This document shows positions 23,201 through 30,233 of a stretch of DNA of 64,000 nt, in pieces; position 1 is the stretch's first letter; each line of letters begins with the position of its first letter. This DNA is from Eutreptiella sp. 'Long Island Sound 2002'. Its lineage: Eukaryota > Euglenozoa > Euglenophyceae > Eutreptiales > Eutreptiaceae. A program made the translations under genes and the position numbers. Location of the stretch: positions 23,797,544 to 23,861,543 of the forward strand of contig OZ038399.1 in assembly GCA_964036045.1 (NCBI GenBank), read 5' to 3'. The notes beneath the pieces were generated by a model that was given only the letters and a program-made list of their open reading frames with translations, ran no database searches and was not told the origin of the DNA.

Positions 23201-25074
23201 GTAATTTTGGGACTGACACTGCAGCACAAGGGGTTCCGTGGGACTGAGGGTGGAGGGGTGATAGGGGAGGGGTGCGAGAGGAGTGCTTGGGGGCATGTCT
23301 CTTCTGCGATCACAGCCATTGTGGACCCATTTGAGTGCAGAGTCCGGAACTGAACTGAACTGTTCAGCGCATGCGGGAGCTGGGTACGAGCGACCCGTGA
23401 GGCCTCCACACCCACACCCACACCGACACCGACACACACACCCGCATCCTCACCCGCCCCGTCCCATGCCCTGCACAGTCAAAGGCCGACTGGAAGTGTC
23501 CGAGAAGGCGGCTGAGAGGCTGTGCGACCGCAACACCGAACATTTGTGGATGGAGGATGTCGCCCGAGTCTTGGGGGATTTCCACCGCGGCGACTGTGTG
23601 GCCCTTGGCTGTAACGGAAAGCTTTTGGGGCGCGGGCTTGTGGGCTATGATACGGAGGTGATTGCGCAGCTGAAGGTATGCCCCGACAGCAATTCACGGT
23701 CCTGGGGCTGTGCCAGCAACCCTTCGGTTGCAGCGTCGGGCAGCGCGCCGCATTCCGGTCGGTCACGGAGTGTGCGGTCTCGGCGTTTCACCAGGGCACC
23801 GATTCCACTTCACGGCAGTTGAGGGCGGTGTGTGCCGGTGACAGGCGGTATTTGAGACCATACGCCCGCCTGTCTGCTCAATGGTCTGCACCCGCCCCTG
23901 TGCTTTATGGCCTACCCCTGCCCCCCCCCCCTACCCCCAAGGGGCTGAAGCAGCGCTTGTGAGTAGCGGGGCAGCTGTCCCCTTCTCACCAAGTGAAAAG
24001 AATACTTCCCCAGGCGTGGGATATCCCAACAGGCCACCCACCTCCCACAGTCTTTCTGAAGCCTCCTTCACCCCCAACCCAACGGGTGGGCAACCAACCC
24101 ACCTCCCACAAGTGGAGGGCTCCCTCCTCAAAAGGCATCCACATAAGTTGGCCAGGAAGTGCCAACCGGCATACTCCTTCAGCCTTTTTGGTGCACCCCC
24201 CCCCCATCCGCCTTCCGCACTGCTCCCGCGCCTGCGCTTATTGGTCTGCCCCTGCCCCCGTTCTCTAGCGCCCGCGTTTGCCGTGTGGCCGACAGCCCCT
24301 GCCTCATTACATGCACCCTTTTCAGCCCCCAAACCCCGACTGTATGGCCCATAAGTGGGCCGGGTGGCTACATCACCCCTGCCGCCTGGGGGTCCCCAAC
24401 GCTTCAGAGCGGTCCGCACACACACACCGATTCGCATCGTCCCTCCTTCCCACTCCTCTTTGAAGTTATGCGCCTTTGAGTCTGCCATCCAGGAGCCCCT
24501 GGGAGGTGGCGGTGTCAAACAAGGTACGTCTGCCAAAGGTCACCTACGCCTTCGCCTCGCGCACCGGAATTACGTTTGACCCCCCCTTTGCCCCGAAATT
24601 TTCGGCAGACAGTTGGGGGCCAGGTCTCCGCAGGTAAAACCGGCCCTCTGATCCGTGTGTACGGCACGCGCCCTCCTGCCGGATGGCCCTCCTTGTTTTC
24701 GGCGGGGGGCATGGTGCTCGAGAGAGGGAGGGAAGGGGTCGAGACAGAGGAGGGGGAGGGGGCAGGGATGGGGAGAGCACGATCGCGGCTGACAGTGAGA
24801 GAGCGGAAGGCAGAGAAACAGAGAGAGAGAGGGAGGGGGCGACCACGATGGCCAGTCCCAAGACAGAAAGAGGCACTGGGAGCTGGGCACGCAAGCCGAC
24901 CCTCTGCACGCACCCCCTGCGCCCGCACGTTCACCCCGTCGCGTGCGCGCGCCCTACGCCTTTCAATCGCAGGGTCTTGGGTCGGAAAAGGTGCTGCAGT
25001 CGCTGGGCCCCAAGAGGTACGATTTCCAGGTCATGGACCGCGCTGACCTCGTCATCTACTCAGAACCGCATTGA
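7940..25074 (+). CDS. proB: Glutamate 5-kinase (stand-alone, kinase + PUA), nine exons
   Basis: Catalyses ATP-dependent phosphorylation of L-glutamate, the first step of proline synthesis. Exons: 7940-8135, 9015-9195, 15827-15947, 16807-16929, 17959-18028, 19147-19235, 21171-21237, 23479-23675, 24973-25074 (1146 nt, 381 aa plus TGA). All eight introns are GT-AG and every phase matches. The amino-acid kinase fold runs about 17-275: VIKIGS (Lys22), VSSGAIS (Ser60), NENDTV (Asp145), KIGDND (Asn157), GLGTGG...K227, and [14 protein letters not shown] domain fills 284-375 ([10 protein letters not shown]). E. coli ProB is 367 aa, so the length fits. There is no fused gamma-glutamyl phosphate reductase, unlike plant and animal P5CS. 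The usual LTD motif reads LTQ (Gln178). No targeting peptide is evident. An AG at 7928 could mark an upstream non-coding exon. Confidence 0.93.
8136..9014 (+). other. Intron 1 of glutamate 5-kinase with an AT-rich inverted repeat
   Basis: An 879-bp GT-AG intron. It contains a G run at about 8635-8651. A pair of related AT-rich stretches lies at 8665-8692 and, inverted, at 8880-8906 ('cacgaattgcgaattac' against the complement of 'gtgattcgtaattcgtaa'). These could be the ends of a 240-bp non-autonomous element. Confidence 0.7.
9015..9195 (+). CDS. proB: Glutamate 5-kinase exon 2
   Basis: Acceptor cgcgcag|GGGTGT. Completes Gly66 and encodes 67-125 plus two bases of Arg126. Matches the bacterial segment from the GYPELPA region through GQ..L to the FLNAR motif (here SFINAR). 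Donor CCAG|GTGGCG. Confidence 0.9.
9600..12125 (+). CDS. Reverse transcriptase of the intronic LINE
   Basis: The frame is open from 9600 (no ATG at that point) to TAG 12125, 841 codons. RT blocks in order: [14 protein letters not shown] (about 10389), the catalytic strand [10 protein letters not shown] (about 10760), [10 protein letters not shown] (about 10937), the active-site FYADDLLLY (about 11036), GLRINLDKS (about 11142), and VKYLGNLFG (about 11250). The thumb and connection region follows to 12120. All metal-binding Asp residues are present. The first roughly 60 codons read across C/G runs and dispersed repeat and are unlikely to be element protein. The C-terminal function continues in frame after the TAG. 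Confidence 0.9.
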   Translation: MCARAIAQASSGGSGHEKVYVPKSGLHFRAPLINCIFPWRKNFPIWWVGGSASRIPPPPSPAQGDEWWAQALRTIRTTAYTFEKQVNPKGLSEVIAMLQVSTVDYTPPEAAHFLQHQGLTPATPRQAYAMLAAQAEQATQHKTEGIVLSKLRSALNTQPEEPQSKQQRRIEIARLTRELQSKRKLTALRNKAGRTFTEPTQIAEELKQFWSGVMAKGEHTVEECAQFLRSLPLRPQLKGAATLLLKPLTQELVLTALEKMKPGSAPGLDGVTAEILMALPGALVPKMTKQIALFLTTGKITEEWALAILNPIPKQKGSISVTQLRPLCLQSVLFKWVSMTLYLMLQDLLLYATPPEQKGFMKGQFIFEHIWEARAAWTAMDYGLFLSIDFSKAFDSVHHNYFIAFFTHLGLPPQMIALIMNMLTSPFVFGVGKGVVREVQVTPESGVRQGDPLSPALFAMVCSVLVPMLQAVSPSIRVLFYADDLLLYIPVSPVLVCPLIPDIMYTLRRYAKFVGLRINLDKSAFLLRGFWTDRQKTKLENTGIPVQSKVKYLGNLFGDVTPDEAFAPHLSRALARAQFAATLPLTMPERVHLLQEWILPLMIYPARAYFPTEDVCTKLANVYRVALRLSSWGLTLPILQLPPKLGGALLPKPSLFLLWQHATHFVMSRHDTSKLSPISAQHFNGWAKRFGVQAELGDLPWLQLGPIPWNTYPFLGTSAKAFSLLRKLAPILPPNTDQAPRLSCWHSVLFRDTNNNTYFSPKLIRAGITRIGQCTPDLQERLPPTWAPRYKAQLGQAWPRPQMTPPQETSAIFWGGWNTKAMLRYLMRQEPPDPRQTPETW
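9690..13690 (+). mobile_element. Non-LTR (LINE-type) retrotransposon, 5'-truncated, RT + zinc-ribbon-like + RNase H
   Basis: One long frame, interrupted once by TAG at 12123-12125, encodes reverse transcriptase and then RNase H. No integrase, protease or long terminal repeats are visible, so a target-primed LINE-type element fits. No apurinic endonuclease domain precedes the RT. The recognisable protein begins near 9780, so the 5' end is missing or degraded. No poly(A) or target-site duplication is evident around 13690-13800. The element sits inside an intron in the same orientation as the host gene. RT and RNase H key residues are intact, so decay is limited. Confidence 0.85.
12126..13688 (+). 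CDS. RNase H segment of the intronic LINE, in frame after a TAG
   Basis: It is in the same frame as the RT. The codons directly after the TAG already read like element protein ([15 protein letters not shown]). A Cys/His pattern of the RT-associated zinc-binding type follows (HCLVDG...[10 protein letters not shown], about 12237-12290). RNase H acidic residues are all visible: YPDGSS (about 12784), NRGELLA (about 12905), CSDSK (about 12972), NTHADTLAD (about 13160). A Pro/Ser-rich tail with KRPR follows and ends in TAA. Whether the two parts are joined by read-through or the copy is dead cannot be told from sequence. Confidence 0.85.
   Translation, partial: AWTKLSIPPKHHSFIQTALWKKLPVGTRLANWLPQHTHCLVDGKPEDMRHALLECRFLPPAYHIAEQCMGPAIFEDTTETDPEVLLWDMPVLSLQSPLGLIMWTAVMASWNLRNAVKFRDTPPTWDIFLTQWLCILARWYEHPAPTLPTPEVRDMHRAIASLKETGNLQHPRLSQPHPSPPRLRNPRPRKRKKDMYGLAMAEAHQKVIDEYVAEGWEAIYPDGSSEVHPEAGMVGGFGVYFGDHRDTAQCIPITQKQTNNRGELLAAIHAIRHRTQHKRTLICSDSKLVVMGATGKASKWQRHDWQGSRGPVGHVDLWEQLLGEIEQAGAAVRWLHVPSHVGIVGNTHADTLADMGRRKSPLLRGYVTSARRPQQEGQTQDQEDESDLDEQPMFPPEERAASPPPRGTPPPPTPRRQGVTPLLEVEDCTPASKRPRHSPGCTDPASGWRSRAVSRSPRQTPMRDVRQELFPSSAPPSPPGSCDEAWLAPRSPATASTITCSTEGSRCGTPDPSRPLFGTP
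13795..13822 (+). other. tRNA B-box-like sequence (SINE remnant?)
   Basis: GGTTCGAACCC is a perfect match to the internal RNA polymerase III B box. No complete tRNA cloverleaf could be drawn around it. It lies just beyond the LINE end, where a tRNA-derived tail or SINE fragment might be expected. Confidence 0.3.
14060..14140 (-). repeat. tRNA-like SINE fragment (copy 1)
   Basis: On the minus strand a box-A-like CGCTCAAGTGGC is followed about 40 bases later by box-B-like GGTTCGAGTCC, separated by 'tgccgtgaagg'. The T-arm stem does not pair, so this is not a working tRNA. A related sequence with the same 'gtgccgtgaaggcgccggtt' layout lies at 55105-55190, which suggests a dispersed tRNA-derived family. 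Confidence 0.35.
14465..14660. repeat. Dispersed repeat, copy 1 (direct copy at 17560-17770)
   Basis: Shares 'aaactcagtccg', 'ctgaacc', 'ctcttaccc' and a 3' block 'gaggcaggcgcggc..gagc..agtggcgggtcca' with 17560-17770 in the same order and orientation. The copies are diverged. They sit in introns 2 and 4 of the glutamate 5-kinase gene. Confidence 0.65.
15138..15350. repeat. Dispersed repeat, inverted copy at 49376-49592
   Basis: About 210 bp matches the reverse complement of 49376-49592 with few differences. Read on the minus strand here (plus strand in the other copy), one frame stays open and conserved: [15 protein letters not shown], then [10 protein letters not shown] and SCLTTPGV. The copies diverge by a frameshift after that. 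Confidence 0.85.
15365..15480. repeat. Dispersed 'ggaaaatctg' repeat flanked by C runs
   Basis: Closely related to 42645-42750 ('atcgtgggaaaaa', 'ggaaaatctg.t.gggccatt', 'ggtac.c.aa.tttt.ggtcc'). More distant relatives lie near 48090-48160, 41735-41805, 58135-58200 and, inverted, 9650-9735. Most copies are flanked by poly-C/G. Confidence 0.65.
15827..15947 (+). CDS. proB: Glutamate 5-kinase exon 3
   Basis: Acceptor ttgactgcag|G. Completes Arg126 and encodes 127-166, including NENDTV and EIKIGDND, which bind glutamate and Mg-ATP in the family. Donor GAAG|GTCCGG, phase 0. Confidence 0.93.
16807..16929 (+). CDS. proB: Glutamate 5-kinase exon 4
   Basis: Acceptor gcgtccgcag|ATC. Encodes 167-207 with [19 protein letters not shown], the family's strand and Gly-Leu-Tyr turn. 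Gln178 stands where Asp is usual after LT. Donor TGCG|GTCGCG. Confidence 0.93.
17560..17770. repeat. Dispersed repeat, copy 2 (see 14465-14660)
   Basis: Diverged direct copy of 14465-14660 in intron 4. It ends with the same 'gtggcgggtccac' block. Confidence 0.6.
17959..18028 (+). CDS. proB: Glutamate 5-kinase exon 5
   Basis: Acceptor cattgccgcag|GAG. Encodes 208-230 plus one base. [10 protein letters not shown] forms the conserved glycine loop, with Lys227 matching the family's catalytic lysine. Donor GGCAG|GTGTGC. Confidence 0.92.
19147..19235 (+). CDS. proB: Glutamate 5-kinase exon 6
   Basis: Acceptor ctttgtgcag|TT. Encodes the rest of Val231 and 232-260: [15 protein letters not shown] then the VLSGEQ helix. 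Donor GCAG|GTCTGG. Confidence 0.92.
19740..20278 (+). repeat. Dispersed repeat ending in a GT array (inverted copy at 54398-55015)
   Basis: From about 19740 to the GT run the sequence matches the reverse complement of 54598-55015. Some 60-bp stretches are identical (20036-20095) and others differ by single bases. Each copy ends in a long dinucleotide array at the same point, after 'tgtttgtcgccgaagt'. A weaker relative lies at 19430-19570. This copy is in intron 6 of the glutamate 5-kinase gene. Confidence 0.85.
20159..20277. repeat. (GT)n / (GTGGGT)n microsatellite
   Basis: About 119 bp of GT with an internal block of five GTGGGT-type units (about 20178-20208). It forms the end of the dispersed repeat above. 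Confidence 0.97.
20842..20860 (-). other. Recurrent 19-bp motif (GGCTACATAACCCCTGCC family)
   Basis: Plus strand reads GGCAGGGGTTATGTCGCCA. The same motif recurs at about 24365 (+), 44438 (+), 44526 (+), 44612 (+), 47208 (+), 47261 (+), 51902 (-), 52539 (-), 53284 (+, degenerate), 61399 (-) and 61437 (-, degenerate). Confidence 0.6.
21171..21237 (+). CDS. proB: Glutamate 5-kinase exon 7
   Basis: Acceptor ttcgtactcag|ATT. Encodes 261-282 plus one base: [10 protein letters not shown], the conserved GT.F end of the kinase domain, and the tryptophan-containing linker (QWLNNHWP). Donor CCAG|GTAGAC. Confidence 0.88.
21238..23478 (+). other. Intron 7 of glutamate 5-kinase
   Basis: 2.2-kb GT-AG intron. 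Its first kilobase carries two related 'catcatgttgtggt.cagccca' stretches (21633 and 21824) and a chance double TTAGGG at 21361. Its second half is a three-copy tandem repeat. Confidence 0.85.
22190..23220. repeat. Tandem repeat, ~360-bp unit, three copies
   Basis: Copies start near 22190, 22545 and 22910. Shared blocks include 'gcgttgggcac.cttgtg', 'gcacgtgctagggtagggtt', 'gtccaaaagtggtcaa', 'gctcaaacaagtgttttaag' and 'tgacccatg.tagccaatgc'. A G run lies between copies. The array is inside intron 7. Confidence 0.9.
23479..23675 (+). CDS. proB: Glutamate 5-kinase exon 8 (PUA domain)
   Basis: Acceptor ccctgcacag|TC. Completes Val283 and encodes 284-348, most of the PUA domain: [13 protein letters not shown], then [13 protein letters not shown] and [18 protein letters not shown], matching the family's G.L.VD.GA...G.F..GD pattern. 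Donor GAAG|GTATGC. Confidence 0.92.
23945..24200. repeat. Dispersed repeat, related to 27835-28010
   Basis: Shares 'gaagcagc.cttgtg', 'ttctcacc' and 'ttcccca' in the same order with 27835-28010. Strongly diverged. In intron 8 of glutamate 5-kinase. Confidence 0.4.
24347..24510. repeat. Composite dispersed repeat: hairpin + 19-bp motif + 'WEGGT' segment
   Basis: Contains 'ggcccataagtgggc', the 19-bp motif (24365-24383) and, on the minus strand, a segment that reads [13 protein letters not shown]. Related segments occur at 43995-44075 and 60295-60385. Confidence 0.6.
24973..25074 (+). CDS. proB: Glutamate 5-kinase exon 9 (terminal)
   Basis: Acceptor tttcaatcgcag|GGT. Encodes 349-381, ending [12 protein letters not shown] then TGA (25072-25074). 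The pattern resembles the E. coli C-terminus (.ILGY.....HRDDM). Confidence 0.92.
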   Translation, partial: GLGSEKVLQSLGPKRYDFQVMDRADLVIYSEPH

Positions 25075-25091
25075 GCCCTCCAGCAGGGACC

Positions 25092-25211
25092 ATGGGGAGA
25101 AGCCCCACGCAGTGCCACTCGGTACCGCTCGCCCTGGTCATGGTCCTGCTGCCTCCCGCGACTGGCTCAGAGGGCGGGCTGCGCCCACCTCTGGAGGATA
25201 AGAGCCGCTGA
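25092..25211 (+). CDS. Small open frame with signal-peptide-like start (39 aa)
   Basis: ATG lies 17 bp after the glutamate kinase stop. The peptide has a hydrophobic core (PLALVMVLLPPATG) then a short polar tail and TGA. It may be chance within the 3' untranslated region, or the first exon of the next gene with an unrecognised donor. Confidence 0.15.
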   Translation: MGRSPTQCHSVPLALVMVLLPPATGSEGGLRPPLEDKSR

Positions 25212-25336
25212 AGGTCCGGGGCAGCAGACCACCCCGAGAAGTGCTGGGCACTGTTCGTGCTGGGGGGAGGCTATGCTGTGTTGGGGCGGGTGGAAAGATC
25301 ATTGAAGGGGCCAGTAATTTCTTTCATCTCCGTCAG

Positions 25337-26237
25337 ATGGGACCCGTTGATTTGTCAGGGGGATGAACTAGCCCAAAAAGCACATGCCAATGCACAGAAG
25401 AAGTGGCAGATTGCGATTGGTGATGTGTTGCAATGCGTATCTAACTGTTGTCGTCGACGTGCCGGGCACAGAGATTCGGTCTGTGCCAACCCAATCACCC
25501 CCCCAACCCCCAAACCCCCTTCAGGCCCTCAGGGCTCCATTATAGTCAGGACCAGCCGGGGTGCGCTGTGCGCTGCGATGAGCTAATGTCTGCCCGTTCT
25601 GCAGAAACGCGCCATTCTTGCAGAGAAACGTGCAGAATTGGCGGGCCAGGTCATTCACAGGTGTGTATTGGTTTGTTGATGTTTTTTGTTCCAAAGCTAT
25701 TTTGGCTCAGATGACGGCATGGCACTGCCGTAGGACATGATACACCGCACCCCAACATACAACACAGCCCTCGGCCGGCGGTAACGTCGATGCAATGGGC
25801 ATCCGTCAGGAACACGGTGGTGCAGACCAGACCTGCCGGTGTACGGGGTGCAGCCGCCTGTCCGGGCGGGTCCCTGAGCACCCCCCGAGAAGCAGTAACA
25901 GTTTTACACAGTGGATCCGTAATACATTGAAAGTCAACAGACCACTTCTGGTCAGACCCTCAAACCCTGGATCTGGTGATTTTGGCTGCCTAAGCAACTG
26001 CATGACGCCAGAGCCCAGAGCCAACAGACATAGCCCAAGCACCAACGGCCGCAGCACTAGATTTTAGGAGCTGTTGGTGGGGGTTTTGAAGCATGCCGCA
26101 GCATGGCGCAGCATCTGATGCATGAGCGTCTCAATATGAGCAATGAGACATTGCGCCGTGTGGCAATTATGCACGCCCATAAAATGGACAAGAAACGGAA
26201 ATTTGAGGAGGAGCACCAGGAACATGCCCACCCATGA
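25337..26237 (+). CDS. Unidentified gene, partial exon set
   Basis: Three coding-like stretches lie downstream of the glutamate kinase on the same strand. (1) About 25337-25424, after the strong acceptor ttctttcatctccgtcag, reads WDPLICQGDELAQKAHANAQ and then KKWQIAIGD. (2) 25605-25660, bounded by tctgcag and GTGTGT, reads KRAILAEKRAELAGQVIH, helix-like. (3) 26068-26237, after attttag, reads MAQHLMHERLNMSNETLRR and ends KKRKFEEEHQEHAHP then TGA. The product looks helical and charged. Phases between (2) and (3) do not match directly, so at least one exon is missing from this model. No family recognised. Confidence 0.35.
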
Positions 26238-29200
26238 ATCGATTCTGCTGTGTTGATCTTTGCAGGGGGTCAGGGTTCGCGTTTCGCTGTGTTTGGGTCC
26301 GCTTTTTGCCACCGTTGCGCCGTCCGGGAAATGATGGTGCCCCCCCACCAACGGCTTGAAGTATGCCGCAGCGAGCCAAATTTTTCGTGGGGACCGCTGA
26401 TGCCTGCCCATAGCCAACAGGCGGGATGTGGCATATGAACCATCCCGCCCTGAGGCCATGCGCATCATGTTGGTTCGAGACAGCTAGCTGCCTCAACGGC
26501 CTCCAGGGTCTTAAGCATAGAAAGTGGGCACGATCCAAAATGACAAGGTCGGAATGGACAGGGCCCCAGCTGCTGCTCTGCCACATGGGCCGGACCTATT
26601 TTTTTTTGTGCCCTCTTGATGTCAAGTTGACGGGCAGGTTGAAGTTCTGCAGCCGAGGGCAAACCCAAGCGAAGGTTTTGGGCATATGCAAAGCCGGCAA
26701 CAACACATGCCGCCTCAATCCGCTCCAGCCTCGGTGCACCCTGTGTGTCAATAAGACCGCTTGCAGGTGCTGCTTGGTTCCCTGCTTCTATTGTCTCCGC
26801 ACTCCTGCCCTACTGGTGCCTTTGGCACCACTGGGCATGTCTGACCCGTGGGCCGACCTTGGGCAAATAAATGAAGGCCAAAGACCAGGATCGCGTCTGG
26901 GAACCATGGGATCACTCCCCCGTGACTGTTTGCGACAAAGGCACAACAGGACGAACATCCGAATCAGGCACCATTTCCAGGACACTGAGGCCTCATGGGC
27001 AGTCATTTGCTGGGCCTCAACACCTGTCATTGGGCCAGGCCAATTCTGTTGAACCCCACTTTTTTTTTATCCAAGATATATGTACCTCATAATGATCAGT
27101 GCGACATGCCGACATGGCGATCATTTTCAGGTATTAACTGTTTGACCTCTTTTTGGGTTGTTGGCCCGCTACTGCTGGGGAGTTGCGTCACAGACTGAGC
27201 GGTAGCCCCCACCCCACCCCCCCCTGTGCAAACAGTGCATGCAGTTGGAGCCGCATGAGTAGCACGCCTCACCCAGTGCAGCACTGCCGCACTCATGCGC
27301 AATGACTGCAACCACATAGCACAGCCAAAGAACCAGTTGCAGGGGAGATGGGGAGGTGCCATCCAACACATCAGACTTGACGTTGGTGTTTTACTGGGAT
27401 CTTTTCTGCATTTGTCCTTCCTCTCTCATTTGCAATGCCGCACCTGTGATGATGCACTACCTACCTGACCAGGCTGTTGCTTAGTGGCCCGTCACCCCTA
27501 CTTTGCGGAGGGAGAGAGAAACAGGAGGGGACTGAGATGGGTTTTTTGCTTTCCTTCTGGCAGCAGCCCCCCTCCCCCCTCAATCCTGGGTTGGGAAAAG
27601 TTTTGAATGAAAACTTTACAATTAACAGGCTGTAGCTTACGGACTGGATCCCATTTCTTCACAATTCTCGCCAATTCTCCATGGCAGAATTTCGTATTTC
27701 ATGAACACACATTTGTGCTTGCAGTGCTGCGATCAGCCATGAGCCCCAGGCCAAGGGGGAACTCTTGAATTCCGTGCTGTGTGGAGGATGAGTCTTTCAC
27801 AATGTGCCACCGTAGTCTTAAGGATGACGGGGGCAGAAGCAGCACTTGTGGGAAGAGGGACAACTCTCCCATTCTCACCGACCAAAATACATTTCCCCAT
27901 CGTCTGGGGACAAACAATGTAGACAATTTCCTCCCCAAAATGCAAACAGGTGCACACATCCGAAAGTATTAGCCAGCACACTTACTGAGCTGTTGCCCCC
28001 CCCCCCCCCTTCCCAGGTAGGGATGGGGCTGGGTGGGTTGCTGAAACCCCTGAATGCCCAAAATCTCTCCATGCCCACCCTTTGGTCGCTAAGCAATAGC
28101 CTCCACCTGACGGTCCCTCAACATGCAGGCATTGCTGGTAGTGCTCAACAGCCAAACTAGGCGAACCTTGTGTGCAAGCTTTTTGGAGGTACACAGATTT
28201 GCTATGTCTGTACATATGGCTTCTACCTCCAACAGTCTAAGGATCTACTCAGCTGCCCACCAAGCAGATTCCCAACCCTGCTTGCAGGTTCATGTTCTAG
28301 GGAGGCAAGTGAAGCGGTATCCTGAGCCATGGAGCAGCTGAGCACTCCGATGCCCATACAGTCAGTAAAGGAGCGAGTAATGCAGGAAACTGAGACTGCA
28401 GACCTGATCCAATTTTGGATTGGAAGCCATGACAAGCCGAGCCCCAATTGAAAGAGTCAGAAAAAGAGATTTTCAGTTTTCACAAGGACACAGGGTCACT
28501 GCAAATTTTGAGTACCTCACATTTGTTCTTCTTGTTCGGGTGCAAATTTCGCTGGCCCTTCTGCTGCTCATGAATACATCTGATGTATTTCTGCAAATAT
28601 GTTGTTTTCAATCTACTGCCAATCAATCCCCCAATCAATCCAGTAGGGTCGATTGGGCTTAGGGGGTTTTTCATCGGCACATATTTGGAATTGCTGTGGG
28701 GTGCACTTGGTTGATGCCAATTTCAAGTGGCACAGTTTGAAAACATCAAAAAGCAGATATGAAATTAAGAGAACTGCTTGCCGCGAAAACGATTTGCAAT
28801 TGTCATTAATTGCATTAGCATTCCCAACTGCCAATCACCCACGAACGCTTAATGGCCCTGAGAAACTGTACACAATCGTGCACTCAGGCATTATTTGTTG
28901 TGTTGCAAGTTTACGGTTAACAAGAAAGATGTAATTGACCGTTTCCTCCGCGCTGTTTGTGGTTGTTTGGTTGAAAAATCAGGAATACTACTCAACAAAT
29001 ATTTTCCACAACCAACACAACAAATTTTGCTTCATCATTCTGCCTATTCCCTCAATGCAATCGTACATAGAAATAATTTGCTATGATCAAGGAAAATCGC
29101 TTTGAAGAGAGGGTGTTAGATCGAGCGCAGGCACGGGTCGCATACCCCCCTCATTTTTTTGGGGTCATTTGCGCAGCATACCCCAAGGCATGATATTTGA

Positions 29201-29356
29201 TGTCCAATTTTTGGGAAAATCATTATTTTGTCTAATAAGACAATGGATTTTTCCAATCTCCAATCTCCCAATGGATTTTTTGATTGTGAGGCCTCTATCC
29301 CCTGACACTCTTTTTTTTGGGGGGGGTGGGGAGGTCAAAAGTTTTTGATCACAAGG
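26238..29356. other. Intergenic, no firm gene
   Basis: Frames at 26426-27052 (+, Cys-rich) and 28330-28450 (+, 41 codons from ATG 28330) are coding-like but lack support. A relative of the 23.95-kb repeat lies at 27835-28010. A T run and an AT-rich stretch occur at 28.5-29.1 kb. Confidence 0.35.
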
Positions 29357-29586
29357 CTTCGAGCAGTGGGGAGAATAGTGACCATCAAAACAAGCACCGG
29401 TCGAATGGTAATGCAGCCAACCACCGACCGATAGGTCGGCGGTTCCATTTCCGCTCAGCAACGATGCGGCCGGCAGCCGGCCGAGCGGGATCCGAACTGC
29501 CCGCCTTACCAGTGTGCGGCCGGCTGCATTGCCATTCGACTGAAGTTTGTTCTGACAGAATGTAACCTCCCCACCGCATGAAGCCA
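29357..29586. repeat. Imperfect inverted repeat, ~70-bp arms (foldback element)
   Basis: The left arm (29357-29424: 'ggcttcgagcagtggggag', then 'tcgaatggtaatgcagcc') pairs with the reverse complement of the right arm (29517-29586). The centre contains a further small palindrome of 'ggccggcagccggcc'. Resembles a short foldback or miniature transposable element. Confidence 0.65.
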
Positions 29587-30233
29587 AGCTTACCACTAAC
29601 AAAAAACAAAAACTGGGTGTTTTTGTTTGCTTGCCTGCTTGCCCGACTGATTGGTTGACTGTCAACGTCTTTTTGAGCTGGACTCTACGCCAGCTCATCT
29701 TTGGTCTCAGCCAAAACAAAATGTCATCCCCCCCTCTTTGGCAGGGACGTCCCCAAGAGAGAGGGCAATCGGTGACGCCCATGGTCTACCATGCGGCCGA
29801 GATGGCCCCTTTTGACCCGTGCTGGCGTGAGGGGGAGGGTGCATCGCGCGCTGCCAATCGTGCGACAGGAGAATGGGGACCGCCCCAAGCCAAAGTGGGT
29901 GTTGTGATCACCGCGCGGGGGGGGGGGGGGGGGCTAGTTTGCCGGTGGGACCGAGCTGAAATGGAGTCTGCCAAGGGTAGCTGCATCCGGGAGCGAAGTC
30001 CAGCCCGGCTAGCCACGCCTACCCCGCCACCCGGCTTGCTCGCTGGGGATAGTTTTGGCTCAGTCTGGCGGTTTCCGGCGGTTGCCAGGCGCCAGCCCAG
30101 CCAACCAGCCTGCTGAATGGCTGGATGGCCAGGCTGGGGGCCGGGATGGGGTGTCCAAAGCATCCAGCCAGTGCTGGCCTTGGTTAGCAACACCCCTGGT
30201 ACTGCGCCTGCTGAGTGCCACGGAGCGGGGGAG

